Assembly (NCBI GenBank): GCA_037074765.1
Contig: JBAMDO010000055.1
Span: forward strand, 210,379-274,378
Direction: 5' to 3'
DNA: 64,000 bases
Source: Mansonella perstans
Lineage: Eukaryota > Nematoda > Chromadorea > Rhabditida > Onchocercidae
The notes under the pieces are model-generated. The model had not been told where the DNA came from. It did not search any database and saw nothing but the letters and a program-made list of their open reading frames with translations. A program made the position numbers and the translations under genes. Shown here piece after piece: positions 39,499 through 53,100 of the stretch. The stretch's first letter is position 1; the number at the start of each line of letters is the position of its first letter.

Positions 39499-42400
39499 AA
39501 AAAAAACATAATTGAGGTGCTCTTAAGTTAGGAAAATACTAGATTTGGACCAAAATAGAGACTAAATTATCATCATTATCATAGTGCACATTGCAGTCAT
39601 CGCCAAAATTGCTTATCTTTGTTGCTTATGCACACTTGATAGATGATAGCAACATGGGTTATGTTTTCCTTATATAAGTAACTATTAAAAGTTATATGAA
39701 GTATTATAAATTTCAATTTAAGTAGTTGAAATTCAGTCTGATTTTAGCTCATTAATAAATAAACAGCGAGTTCTTTTTCCTTAAACCTTAAAATTTCTGT
39801 GTTTGCATAGGAAAAGGATATGAAATTTATGGCATTGAATTAGTTTCGAATATCTTATCCAGTTCACTGTTACCCAATTATAGTAAATTGTGAAAAATAT
39901 TGAGAAAATTCCTACACAAAACATTTTCATTACCTCTATATGCTTTTTCAACGCGACGACTAAAAGGTTGATACCTTAACTTCGTTAATGCTCATTCATT
40001 CCTTCCCTTAACTTGTAGTTGCTGAAGCGTAATTTGTTATTCAGTTGATTTTTTTTTTTTTTTTTCATACATTCTCAGTAAAATAAGTGTAATCATATTT
40101 ACTTAAGCATGACTATGGGAATAGGCAGCGATCAGCTTCAGATACATGGAGCCATTACAGTGATTGGAAAGCATGTAATGTTCGTTTTCCTTTTTAATTT
40201 TACCAAACAAAAATTTATTATCTTTTACTGCGTCTTACTTAGATTCATTCGGCATACATTTTGCAATATTACAAGCCGAATTCCTTCCATATATGTCTCA
40301 TTTTCTGATTAAAAGCATTCTGAGTGTTCAATGAAGCGGCTATAATAGTTTTAAAAAAACCTGCAACAGAAATGAATATATAATTATCGTCTCGTTTGGA
40401 ATAATAATTTTTTTAAATCAATAATTCTTTTTTTTTTTTTTTTTTTAAGTCACTCATGTTTTCGCATGGAAAATGTCAGACGAGTTAAATGAAACTGCTT
40501 TATCTAACGAACCGTACTAGTTTGTGCAAGGAACGAAAATTCACAGATATGAAGGGCCTGTTGTGAAGTTTATATTCATATTTGCAGAGTCTGAAGAAAA
40601 GTGCTAGGGATCATCATTATCACAAGCGTAAATCTTCGCTGTTCGATGATTCGTTCAGGGAGAAAAAGCCTGCATTAAGGTAGGCAAAATTTTTTTTTGG
40701 CATAATTTCTAAATAGCTTGAGAGATATCTTCTAAGTTTTGTATCTTGTCGTCCTTTTTGCTTTTGACTCCATAGACTAATATATATTGATGTCGACCAA
40801 ATCTAGAAGGAATATTCAGTCAGTCTGATTAAATTATATCACATTTTTTATTGAAGAAGTAATCATCTTCATTGTTTTACAATAATACAGAAATTTCTTT
40901 CTGCCTCGAATTTCATTGCATCTTCTGTAGTATATAGGGATGATTGTAATTCTTAGCTTGTGAAATTGATCTAATTTGTCGCTAAATCTATCTAAAAGTT
41001 CTACATGTTAGCACCCAGGATTGATAGTAAAGAAATTTTGATGACAAGGAAGAGTATTGTCTTTATTACATGACATATGTCCTAGGAAATCTAACAAAAA
41101 CTTGTCTAACTGGTATCTGAAAATGGATTAAATGTGCTGAAAGTAAATCTGCTGGATAAATAAATTCTCTAAGGATAGTGTAACACTATGCAGCAATAAT
41201 ATAGTATTTTTTGTCGATCACTACTTTCTTTGCTGATTGCTGAATACCAGTTTCAAATATTGATTTCTGAAATTCTTAATGCTTGCTGTAGAACCTGTTT
41301 ATGTTCATCTCACTCGCGGCAAAATTATTTTACGATTCAAACATGACATTATCCCTTCGTTTTAATAAGTAAATGTGTTTCGTTATTGAATGGTATTCGT
41401 GAGAAGACAAGGTTTTGATTTTCATTATATGTTGTAATGTTGAAAAATTTGTAAATACTTACTCAAAACTAAGGCCTCAGTATAATATTACGCCAAAATT
41501 GATACCGAGAACTGTGAAATGAGGACCGGGCTTTAGTTTGGCAGTTTTGATTGAAAATTTGTTAAATACCTTCAATTTCGGTCATCAGCGAACCTCCTTA
41601 CAGTTTTGTTTATAGAAGATTTATATTTTATTTATTAGATTGTATATGCAAATTTCATCAACGAATTTGCAGAATAGCAAATCAGAGAGATAAAATGATA
41701 TGCATATGTAGGGTAGAATGACCTGTTTTTTTTCAATATTATTTAGCTAACTATGAGCCGGTTCTTAAATTTCATTTAAATATAATGTAGGAATTAATTT
41801 TTACAAGTTTATTTAATATCCAAACTCAACTTCTTTGCAAATATATCAAATTGTTTTCTTGATTTCCGACTTCATTAAAACTTTTTTTTTAAATATTATA
41901 ATTCTTTCCTTGAATAATGAATTCTTGCATGGAAATGAATTAATCGAAGTTTCCATTGTGAATTCGAAAAAGTTTTCGGCTGTGATAGTCTAGTTTTTTC
42001 TGGTAATTATAATTCAGGAAACAATAAGTCTTTTTATAATGTTTTTTTTTTTTTTTTTTTTTTTTTTTTGAGACCTTTTTTATTTTGGGATAAGAGATGT
42101 TTTAAAAAATGCAAATTTTTTAAAACATCATGTAAATTATAACAAGAATAATGCCCAGTTGTATCTCTGCAAATATGAATCAGATCATGCTGCATTTTTG
42201 TATAGTTAAATGAACTTAACGTTTTGCATAAATTAAAATTTTAAGGATTCATTTCAGCCGGATGAAACAAATGGATGACTGGGATTATTTACAGAGCAGC
42301 CGTTCAGAATCATCTCATTCATGTATTACATCTTTTCGAGTTACTAAGCTAGCTCAGTGCGAAAGTTTACTGCCAAAATATAACTTATGTGAACAGATAG

Positions 42401-45400
42401 GTAAATAATTCTGTTATGTTTTTTCATTGAATATCTTAATGTTTTCTAGTTTTCTGGGTTTTTTATGCGCTTCTAGAAAAATACATTAATATTTCCAATG
42501 GTATAGGGTTTTTATTATTGAAGGAAAATATAGTGATAATCCGAACATAAACGATTATGGATTGGGTTCACCGGAATCACCAAAAGTTGGAGATAAGAAT
42601 AAAGAAGACGAAACAGTAAATCAGGAAAATGAGGTCTTTGAGTGTGTTGAACCTGAACGTCAACTTAATGAAAATGTGCTTATCTGGATCAAACAATTTA
42701 AGGTAAATTTATTATGTAGATGCTATTGCTAATTCTTGTTTTTGATTGTAAAAATGGATAATACTTAGAAAGCCTATACAGAGTCATAATTTTATGCTGC
42801 AGAAGAAATTGGTGAATGAATTAATGATATCTTGGAAAAAGAAAAAGAACTTGTTTGAAAATGTTTTTATTGGAATTTTCGCTCGGATTTTTAATAAGAA
42901 ATTACAGTTGCTTTCTTTAACCGATCAAATGGATGCTCTCACTGATTTAATTGGCGAATGTTCATTGGACCACATTCGACACTTACGTTCTGTGATTGAA
43001 CCTTTCTTTCAAAAAGATTTCATTAAGGAATTACCAAAGGAAGTAAGTGGAACGAATCGAAATTTCGAAAATTTTTTGATTTGAATAAGAATGTTCTATT
43101 AATATTAATTTTAATAATGGCGATAGAAATTTTTGACATTAGGTGAAAAAAATTGATTTACAGCATAGACATTCTTGTAGTAAGACTAGCCGATTTCCTC
43201 AAAGAATGTAGGACTTACTCATCCAAAAAAATATTTTTGTATTTCCAACAGTCTTCGTTTTAGATTGCATTACATGTTATGTGCTTTTTATCTCCTGCTG
43301 ATATTGCTCGCATATCATTAACTTGTCGTTACTGGCGTAATTTAGCTGAAGATAATCGTTTATGGAGGAAAAAATGTGAGGAAGTGAATGTCACAGCTAT
43401 GGATGAGCCAAGGTAAGTAGCAGTTGAAATTACTGTTGGCAGTTCATGAATAATATGAAAGTATATTAGAAGAAGTAACATTTTATGGAAACTTGATTTA
43501 AAAAAGAAAAGAAAAAAAAAACTAGGTGCAGAGGTTTAGTTATTCATTTTTATAGCGATCGAAAAAGTGGTGCATGGGCAGAGACAGCTTCAACAAGCGG
43601 TATTGAAATCGTTGGGTATCGTCCCGTGCCTAGTTATCGTCTTGCATTGTTTGCTGGTTATCATCCGCATTGGCTAAGGTTTGTTGGATATAATCGGAAT
43701 TTATTTATTGACTGTGAGCAATGTGTGTTGGAACTCGTTTTCAATGGAAACTTCTGGGCATTTAGATTAATTTCAGTTATCTGTAGCTGTGAATCTATTA
43801 AGAAATTGAGAGAAAGCACGTAAAAATATGGAGCCGCGCATTGGGTGTTTATTCTGTGAGCAGTAGTGTAACAAAATAAACTATGCATGTTAAAAGCTGT
43901 TGCTTGGGTCTAACCGTTCTTTCTTAATGCTACTTTTTGTCCTGCTTATTATTTGAATGACAAAGAATTTTCAGGTATTATTCCGATACGGATGATTCAC
44001 CGAAAAATGTTTGTTTAGCGAGGTAAAATGTTTTTATTTTTCATATCTACTTAGCGGTTTAAAATTGAAATTGTTGATAAAACATAAACATTTGACAGAG
44101 AAAGATTGAGTAACTGTAAGATTTTTAAGCTTTGACTATATTTTCGACAACATAAAATAGCTTGATTTTAAAACAGATCAAAATGGAAAGCACTTTATTT
44201 GCGACATCAACGTATCCTGGCTAACTGGCGCTATCGTCCGCTTCGTGGGTCATGTATTTTAAAGGGACATGATGAGCATGTGATTACATGTTTGCAAGTC
44301 CATGGTGATTTGATTGTAACTGGTTCGGATGATAATACATTAAAAATATGGTCAGCTAGCAAAGCAGTGGTAAGTTGTTCGGATTACTAAAAAATTTTTT
44401 TTAATGTGATTTCAGAATATTTTACGTGAGACTGCAGTTATAAGTTACACATGAACTGATCATGCCAAAGTGAAAGCAGTTAAAATATGAAATATTTGCA
44501 CGATTTCAGATATTTTTTTTTTCAAATACTTTTTTCAAATATTTCAAATTTGTTTATTTATTTATAGCGGAACTTACACTTTTAGTGGCTTAAGTTTCTG
44601 ATTTCAGTGTTTACAAACACTGACGGGTCATACTGGTGGTGTTTGGTCATCGCAGATGTCGGAAGATGGTAAAACTGTGACAAGTGGTTCTACTGATCGA
44701 ACAGTACGCGTATGGTGCGTTGAGACGGGACGCTGCTTGCACTGTTTACAGGGTCATACAAGTACTGTTCGCTGTATGACACTTAGAGAAAATAGGTAAG
44801 TATTCATTGTGCTGCAGGTCTTCTTTTGGAAATTTGTTTTTGAGATTTTACCTTAAATTATTTCCAAAAAAAAGTGAATGAAGAATGTTATTTTATTGCT
44901 TAAGGCTTGTAACTGGATCTCGCGATACGTCAATACGTTTGTGGAACATCGAAGATGGTACATGCATACGCATTTTGCAAGGTCACGTAGCAGCTGTACG
45001 TTGTGTTCAGTTCGATGGTGTGCGTATTGTTTCGGGAGCATATGACTTCTCTGTCAAGGTTTATATTTTTCAATTTTTAAGTCATTTTCGTTTTTTGTTT
45101 GTGAAGTGTTTATTGCTGGCGCTTTCAAATGGTACATACAATTCAGGCTAGATGTTTTTATGGGGGCAGTTTTAATATACTAAAATATCTTTATTTTCCT
45201 AAACTTTCCGTTTCTTATTATTTTGAAACTTCTGATCTGTTTTTATTTATAGTAATATATTCAAGTTCATGGCTTATTTAAGAACTCGTTGCCATTTTTT
45301 CGATAGATGTTAAAGCATATTGGCACAGTTACATTTTAAAGATGTTTCAGGTTTGGGATGCAGGATCAGGTAGATGCTTACACACTCTAACTGGCCACAA

Positions 45401-46671
45401 TAATCGAGTTTATTCATTACTGGTAGGTGAAAAATGAATGTTCAAAATATCTAAAGCACTTATATTTTGAGAGAATTATTTCCTTCCGTATTGTTGTTAA
45501 GATTGATTGCATACATTTGCCACTGCGTTGTAACCCCTGTATGATGGAAAATTCTCCTTTTAATGGCGGTGGCTGTCATTTTGCCATTTGGTAAATTTTT
45601 GTGAAATTTGTGAAGAGTGATGCAACCTGTTAGTCCTATTAGAAAATCAATGACTTATATTTTTGCAGTTTGACAGTGAAAGAGACATAGTTGTTAGCGG
45701 TAGCTTGGATACAACGATCAAAGTATGGAATATTCGTGATGGAGTATGTACACAAACTTTAACTGGTCATCAATCGTTAACATCAGGCATGCAGTTGCGG
45801 GGCAATACTCTCGTTTCTGGAAATGCCGATAGTACGATTAAGGTTTGTGCGTTCCAGGAGTTCTTAAGGAAATAAAGGATCACTAACAAGTGAATATTTA
45901 TAAGAAAATTTTTCTAACTATGAGTTTTTAACTTAGGTTTGAAATGGTTTGGTTGACTAAACATTTATTCCATTATTTTATATAATTCATTTGCTGCTAC
46001 TTCATATTTTATCGGAACATTCATCAGCATTGAATTTTTGTGTGCGACTTTTTATTATATTGATGAGATTAATTAAAATCCTGAAAATTTTTGTACAAGC
46101 TGTTTAAGATTTGGGATATCATGAATGGGCAGTGCAAATACACACTATCTGGCCCTAATCGGCATGCTTCCGCTGTCACCAGTTTGCAGTTTCTTGAAAA
46201 TGGTCTAGTTGCAACTAGTAGTGATGACGGTTCTGTTAAACTGTGGGATGTCAAGCAAGGTTTTTTAGTTTTTTTAAGTTCATTTAAACATAAAGATCAT
46301 TGATCACCAATCAATATTTATGTGAAAATGTAATTGATTCATCATTCAAATTGTTTATCAGCTAATCAGGCAATGTTATTTGTTTAAATACTTTCTACTA
46401 ATGAAATCACTAAGCGCTTGATTGTTTTGCTTACAAAGTATTCGTTCCTAACTTTTTATTTTAAATAGTTGCAATGCAGTCAAAACGGTTTAATGGTGGC
46501 AGTTTAGGTATGTTCGTGCGTGACCTAGTTAGACTTCGTTCTGGTGGTTCGGGTGGTTGTATATGGCGTTTGAAATCGACGTCAACAATGCTAGTTTGTG
46601 CAGTGGGTTCACGTAATGGTACGGAAGATACAAAACTAATACTGCTTGATTTTGATGCCGATTATCCGTAA
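39238..46671 (+). CDS. sel-10: SEL-10/FBXW7 F-box WD40 protein
   Basis: Substrate receptor of an SCF ubiquitin ligase that recognises phosphodegrons (Notch and cyclin E are known family targets). Fifteen exons: 39238-39369, 40588-40679, 42258-42400, 42524-42702, 42908-43042, 43264-43412, 43556-43678, 43975-44022, 44177-44369, 44608-44795, 44905-45058, 45351-45422, 45669-45842, 46109-46259, 46508-46671; 698 residues, all phases consistent. A low-complexity acidic N-terminus is followed by the dimerisation helix region ([18 protein letters not shown]), the F-box ([20 protein letters not shown], then [18 protein letters not shown]) and eight WD40 repeats from about [11 protein letters not shown] to the [10 protein letters not shown] end. 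The substrate-face arginines in [15 protein letters not shown] and SRDTSIRLW are present. Introns 1 and 2 exceed 1.2 kb and could hold alternative starts. The acceptors of exons 5 and 15 were chosen because they give the same spacing as human FBXW7; upstream in-frame alternatives exist. Confidence 0.96.
40109..40174 (+). CDS. sel-10: Possible alternative first exon of sel-10
   Basis: An ATG at 40109 lies just after CTTAAG and opens 22 codons ([20 protein letters not shown] at its start) that end in phase 0 at a GTAATG donor. That is exactly the phase accepted by sel-10 exon 2 at 40588. Mammalian FBXW7 uses alternative first exons to make isoforms with different locations, so an analogous arrangement is plausible. 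There is no transcript evidence. Confidence 0.4.
42803..42907 (+). other. In-frame optional extension of sel-10 exon 5
   Basis: An alternative TGCTGCAG acceptor before 42803 would add 35 in-frame codons to exon 5, lysine-rich at the start and hydrophobic later, in front of the exon used in the main model. The shorter exon gives exact spacing with the human protein, so the longer form is either a minor isoform or not used. Confidence 0.35.
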
Positions 46672-48464
46672 ATATGGAATGCTGATTTTTTAAGCTGTGT
46701 AAATTTAACATGCAAGTTTCGATGAATAGAATTTTTTCAAGTATTTCTGTTTCTTCGTTCTAATCCATTTCTTTGAGACCTTTCAAGTGTAAGGATATGT
46801 AATTATTCAAATATTTGCTTCATAGAGTGTCATTTCACTATAAAGTAGTATTTAAAGAGGTTGTATAATTTGTATTTAATTTATTATCATACTGTTTAAT
46901 TCCCGATATATTTGTAAAAAATTAGTCTTCTTATTGTTTGCTTCTTTTGCTTACTGTTTGGGTTTTTTTGTTCGTTTTTAAATTTATTTTATTTTGTGTA
47001 TTTCCGCATGAATTTCATTCCATTTGAAGGTTTTCCTTTCTGCTCATTGTTTAAATGAACAGATCAATCATTTAAAAAGCCTATGTCTAATATAAGATTG
47101 ATTACAATAATTCATGAAACTTTAAATAATCAAAGTTCAATTTTGATATTTGTGACTCATTAGGATTTTTTTTTTTTTCTTTCAACAATGTCTTTCATTT
47201 TTCTGTGTTTTCTGTTCGTTTTATGTTTCACTTATGTTTCCAGTTTGAAAGAAAGTATTTGTACGCATTGAATATATTTTATTTGGCACAAAAGAACAAA
47301 AAAAAAAAAAAAAAATGATTTATAGATATTTTAATGAATTGAAATTTAAATCGTATACTTTTTTCCTTTAATGAAGTATTATGCAGAAACAAGCACAATG
47401 CTGCAAAATCGTTACTGCACATTATGAGTCTTGTTTGTTTATACATCATTGACTCATTGTTGAATTGCTTTGGAATATTTACTGGAATTGAATGATCACA
47501 TTTAACTCTTTGTACTGATTGTATTTTAATAGCTTGGCTTAATTTGCTAAGCAAATATAAATTTCAACATTGTTTTGAACAGTTAAGCATTAATTACAAA
47601 TGAAACAATGATGAACAAATATTCCATGAGAATTTGTATTTTTGAGTTTTGCAAGTTAATGCAAACTAGATTTATTATTAAATTGATTTATATTGACTTG
47701 TTATTCATTAATATAATTGATTTAGCTCAAGAAAGAGTAGTATGTGACCTGTTGTGGTTCAGAGATTTCTTTTAGTATTCAGATTCTTTGGCATCATCAC
47801 TTAATGATATCTAATTGATTCGTGAATCTGACTAAGATTTTACCCCTATCGAAGCTTGAATATTTTACTTGGCCATACTGCATATACCTTCGGCAATCGC
47901 TCAACTTTAATGCCAAAAAAGAAATCAATTGAAGAAAAGTTTACAAGCAAGATGAATTCATTAGTTTCCAATTAAACACTCTAAAGAAAGAAATCCTAAA
48001 AGCATTGAGACATAGAATTCGTTTAGCTCGATAAGACAGACCATCAATCATCCATCCCAAAGAAGAATACTCCGAATTTCCTTACTATCGATCTAGTTAG
48101 CTTAGCTCCTGGCTGATAAATGTTAAAAGTAAAAGATGAGGCCAGTTCAGCACAAGCTAAAAAAAAATCCACTGCCTAGGCTTCATTTGTATTTGTAAAA
48201 TTTTAAGGCAATAGACAAGGGACAAGAGGTTTAAATGTGACATTAGTCCATTAGAAGCTGCATTAGAAGCCTTAGAAACTTAAGACATTAGAAGCTCAAG
48301 ACAAAATTTAGAAGCCTTAGAAGGCCAAGATCCAACACTACATGTAGAATGATGGTTCGGTAAAATTCAGAAATGGTTAAGCAGCTTTTTTTCGATGGAT
48401 ACTATTTATTCTACGCGGAATTAGAACCCATTAAAGATGCTTTACCTCATTTTCTCTCCCTTCT
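46672..48464. other. Intergenic, with decayed coding-like patches
   Basis: Mostly AT-rich DNA downstream of sel-10. From about 47.9 kb composition changes and short protein-like frames appear: a 27-codon run with EFISFQLNTLKKEILKAL at about 47.95-48.03 kb, and an ATG frame at 48373 (MVKQLFFDGYYLFYAELEPI) that runs into the minisatellite. They do not form one gene and may be remnants of a retroelement or lost gene. Confidence 0.4.
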
Positions 48465-48705
48465 GCCGCTTTGACCAACGGTCATCTTCCTCTCCTTTCT
48501 ACCGCTTTGACCAGCGGTCATCGTCCTCTCCTTTCTACCGCTCTGACCAATGGTCATCTTCCTCTCCTTTCTACCGCTTTGACCAGCGGTCATCTTCCTC
48601 TCCTTTCTACCGCTTTGACCAACGGTCGTCCTCTCCTTTCTACTGCTTTTGACCAACGGTCATCTTCTCCTTTCTATTGCTCTGACCAACGGTCATCTCC
48701 CGATG
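48465..48705. repeat. 36-bp minisatellite, about seven copies
   Basis: About seven units of a 36-bp sequence (unit starts CTTTGACCAACGGTCATCTT; the last units are slightly shortened). The period is a multiple of three and the unit is almost stop-free, so two plus frames and one minus frame stay open (for example RFDQRSSSSPFY repeated). This is a property of the repeat and not proof of a gene. It is strikingly richer in G+C than its surroundings. Confidence 0.95.
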
Positions 48706-48710
48706 AGTAA

Positions 48711-48983
48711 ACAAGAGCATATTCAAAGGTCAATAATATTGCTATCAATAAAGTTGCTCTTCATGAGAAAAGGAACCACAGAGAACATTGTGCAGTTGGA
48801 ATTAGTCTTATGGATAGAATAGATAATGCAGAAAAAATTATGCTTAGCCTATACCGTATAATGAGATTTTCCACTATGTCTTTTGCAACGAACTTGCTCA
48901 TTCTGTATCGGCAAAAAAGAAAAGTCAAAGGTCAAGTCAATGTTTTTGAGTTCATAAAGTGTATTTGTAATAGGCGGGAATGA
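48711..48983 (+). pseudogene. Coding-like open frame beside minisatellite
   Basis: A stop-to-stop frame of 91 codons follows directly after the stop that closes the minisatellite frame, in the same phase. It reads like protein (VALHEKRNHREHCAVGISLM, then MDRIDNAEKIMLSLYRI) and has no early ATG; the longest ATG-started part is 58 codons from MDRIDNAEK. I recognise no family. A decayed gene whose tail was disrupted by repeat expansion is one reading; chance is another. Confidence 0.3.
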
Positions 48984-50141
48984 AATCAAAGTACTATCAT
49001 TTGCAAAGAACTACACTGATAACATCTAACTTCATTATCAATCAATAGTTCCTGAGGGTAAAGTTCAGCGTGAGGATTACTTTCTTTTTAAAGTAATCAC
49101 ATATTACTTACGTGATTACTTTAAAAGTTTTGATTGAAGTTTTTTTTTTTTTTTTCAAAAACTTACAGAATTAACTCTTTCATATGATCATTATTGTAAA
49201 TAAAAGAATTATGATCAAAAAAGGTCAAAGAATTATCAATTTATTATCGATGATATTGTGCTGCAATAGATGGATTATTGAAAGTATTGAGAAAAGTTCA
49301 AAAATTTGACCAGAAGAATGACCGCGAAGATTAGGTAATACTTAGAGTATTAGTATTATTATTGCTGCTTTGTTTGCTTACTTCCTTGCTTATCTCATTT
49401 AGCTCTCTAAAAACAACCATATTAAAATTATGGATTGTGATAATTGAACAAAGTTTTTAAATTTATGTATTATAAGGTCACGCAATGACCTCATTCATTT
49501 GTTGCTGATTATGATATAATTATCAGTGGAGATAAATTTGATAAGATTTTGTAATGGACGAATCGTTCTTTATTTTCAAAGGTTACTCTAATGCATCTTA
49601 TCATTAACCGTTAGCTGGTCGAGATTAACGTTTTGGAAAATGACCAAATACTATTCCGTTTAACTTTTTGCTATGATTGCTAATTGTCGACGTTTAACAC
49701 CGATTAATTGTTACCTATAAATGGCTCCATTTCATTGTTTTTATTTTAAATTTTAATTGGATTTAATTATTTTAGATTTAAGTATATATGGAATAAATGC
49801 CTGCTTTCCTTGTATATACTGGCGATACAAAATGAATCTTGTTAGTTAATGCATAATTTAATTCAAAATTTTTTTCATTATGGCTGAAAATACAATTTTG
49901 AGCACGTAATTTGGAATATGAGAAGCAGGAAGTATCTTGCGCATAGAGTGATGAAAATTTAATGCCGTTTTATATTCTTAAAAATGAATTTGTAGGTTGT
50001 TTCTTTATTTTTCAAAGAGAAGTTCAATGCAGCATAGATGCTATCATTTATGCTATCATCATTTAAATTTCTTAGAGTTTGAATAAATTCCGTTGCAGAA
50101 ATTCAAATTTCTTTATTGATTGATACGTTATTGATTTTCAG
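48984..50141. other. Intergenic, upstream of cdc-25
   Basis: No supported gene. The missing 5' exon or promoter of the cdc-25 gene should lie here. I tested two ATG-plus-donor combinations (49880 and about 49963) and neither matches the phase of the exon at 50142. Confidence 0.4.
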
Positions 50142-53100
50142 AACTTACCATGTCCCTGTAATGAACAGAATACATCGGAAAATAATGACAACCAGAATTT
50201 TACAACATTTTCTGAGATATTGCCCGAAAATTCTACAGTTACCACTGACCTGATTATTAATCATAAACTTATGAAGGTAGAGTCGCCTGCTATGGTATGC
50301 TTAGATTTTTTTATAGCAATAGGCACTGAATCAACTATCTCATTCAATAATGTAATTTGAATGAATTTCTTTGTAGAAATTTGAATTCGAATCTACTGAG
50401 TGTCAGCAGAAATCATCTTCTCCTGACCAAACTTCTGAAAAATTTAACAAGCATATTGTTCGCAACTCACTTTCGGATTCTACAAATATTCCGTAAGTTA
50501 ATTTAAGCAACCATTTCTAAGCTGTAATACTGATTTTTGGTTTGATTAAGTGCTTAGAGCATATATCAGTTTTGTTTTGTAATTGTAATTGTTGGTCTTT
50601 GTAACGGCTAATTCGTAAAAAAAAGTTTCCCAAACTTCCATTCTACAAACAAAGGAATAAATAGATGTATTCAGTATCTTGCCTGTATACTTGTTATCTT
50701 TTATCAATTAAAATTATGAATTTTTTGTAATCAGAATAATTTTACGAATACGAAGTGCAAAAAGAAACGAGTTTTGGTTTCTTTTGCAAGGATTACCTAT
50801 TTTCTTTGGAAGTAGGCCAAAGAAATATATTTTTTTTTTATTTTTCGGGAAGTACCGTACCTGTTATGATGTCATTTTCAGAATACCTCTAATGCGATCT
50901 CGTCCTGCAGCATTGCATTTTTTGCCATTGAATCATTCCTCAACGGAAAATGACTCTGCACACTCGAACTACTTACACTTTACCGGCTCATTACATCTAG
51001 AAAGTGAACTTATTTATTCAATATTTTCTTGGATAGTACTGACGAAGTATTTGTTCAAAAACAAGCTGCATAAATATTTCTTTTTTGAGATCCGGACAGA
51101 AGCCGTTCCTCACACATTATGAAGGCAACATCGAATAAGAGATGCTTAAATGTTTTAAACGGATCAGATTTTTTTGGTGATCATATCAAGACACAAAAGA
51201 TGCGTTGTCGAAGTTCTCGTCGGCGTTCTGCTATCAATAGACTCCATCGATTAAAAAACAAGCTGGGGACATCGAATTGCAGTAGTCTTGGCAAACTCTA
51301 CAACTTGCTTCCAATTACTCGGTAAATAGAGTTCGAAATATTATTGGTTTGGGTGGTTAGAATAAAATTTCTGATAATAGGAAATTTGATCTGCTGTAAT
51401 CAACTTTAGACGTAGCGAGAGAGTTAAGGAACATAGCGCCATTGAGAAATGTCGTGGCGATGATGAAGATGATATTGAAAATGTGGAAAATGAATTCAGC
51501 TTCCGAGCGCATTTGCAAGGTACCAGTCGCAGTGCTTTGATGTCTCCTTTACGTCCATCAACGTCAACACCAAATAAACCGGCTTTTCGTTATAAGAAGC
51601 GTCCCATAGAGGGCGAAAAGGATACTCCTGGAAATGCAAAGAAGGTGAAAGGAGATGAACAAATGCAAATAAGCGGTGATAGTAGGATTCGTAAAAGTCT
51701 CGAAGAAGAAATGGATGTTGACATAATTGAAGCGATTCAGAACATTGGAATTAAAGTAATTTTTCTCATATTTATTTTGTGAGAATTTTTTGAGAAGAAA
51801 AAGTACTGCGTAACTTCAAGTCGTTAGACGATTTCAGCTAATGAATTACCACCGAAAAATTTATTAATTCATGCAGTAATTACGTGTTTTTTCTGGGCTT
51901 TCTATGAAACAGTTTGTTTACATGTTTTGAAGCTTACCTGCGGCTGTTTTTCATCTTTCACCAGATAAATATAAGATTTTAAGGGTGAACCGGATGATGA
52001 ATCTGATAGAGGAGATATTTTGTTTAATCGACCTCGTTCACCAAGTTTCCTGGAAACAGCTGAGAACAGAGAACCACTTCCTCATCTTGTAGTTGTATGT
52101 CGTTTCCACAATTACCGTTACTGAACAGATAGTTTGCCAGACACCAAGCTACCACTCATTCTGAAATAGATGATAGTACATTAGCGAGTTTTCTTTGCAT
52201 CAACTGTGATGGCAGGTGCTCTAAATATGACGTTCCATAATTTGTAGTTTCTGTTTCTGGAATGTTCTACAAAACATAACTTTCAAACTTTCGACGTTCA
52301 AAGTATAAATTTTAATTGCTTAGTAAAATAGCAAAAAACAAAAGGTGTGTTTTTCTAGAATTACGAATTGGATATAATTAAAATTCCGGATGTTCCTTCA
52401 AGTGCTTTTGCATGTATTACTGCAGAAACTTTGGCCCGTCTAATGAAGTCGATGACAGAGGAAGAATTTTCGGAAAGATTTCTAATTGTCGATTGCCGCT
52501 ACCCATTCGAGTTTAACGGTGGACATATTCGAGTGATTATTTCATTTTGCAAAACACTAAACTGATTGGAATTTTGAATCGTGCTTTATCGGATATTTGA
52601 ATCAGCCTACTGAGATCTTGACCAACGCTTCTGATTTGATATGAGATGGAAAAGAAATAGAACAATAGAGATTTTAATTGAGACAGTGAGACAAGTCCAT
52701 TCTACACGAAACAATGAAACATGTCCATCCAAATATTCCACATTTTAATGGTTTTCTTTGCTCATTTCTGTTTTGCTTAGAGCTATTACTTACATGAAAA
52801 TCCAAATTTAAGTATTATGCGTTTGGAAATTATGAGATCTTATGATATGCATTCAAATTTTTAAATCTGTGAAAGACCGCCGTTTTTTGGCAGGGTGCTT
52901 TGAACTTATTCGATCCAGCTGAAGTCGAAGCAGTTTTCTATCCTAATGATATCGAATCACGAGCACAAATAATGAAAAAAAAGCCGATTTTCTATTGCGA
53001 ATTCTCGCAAAAACGAGGACCTTCAATGTGCGTGAATTTCTGTTGCATGATCTATAACTCGTGCTTTTTATTGCACAGCTCGTGCTTTACATGCTGACTA

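Noticed and set aside
46091..46303. Independent WD40 proteins suggested by single-exon frames at 44199, 44885, 45663 and 46091
   Set aside because: Each is one exon of the single sel-10 gene reading past its donor into an intron.
48447..48710. Three overlapping frames over the 36-bp minisatellite
   Set aside because: A stop-free unit with a period divisible by three opens several frames automatically; none is preferred.
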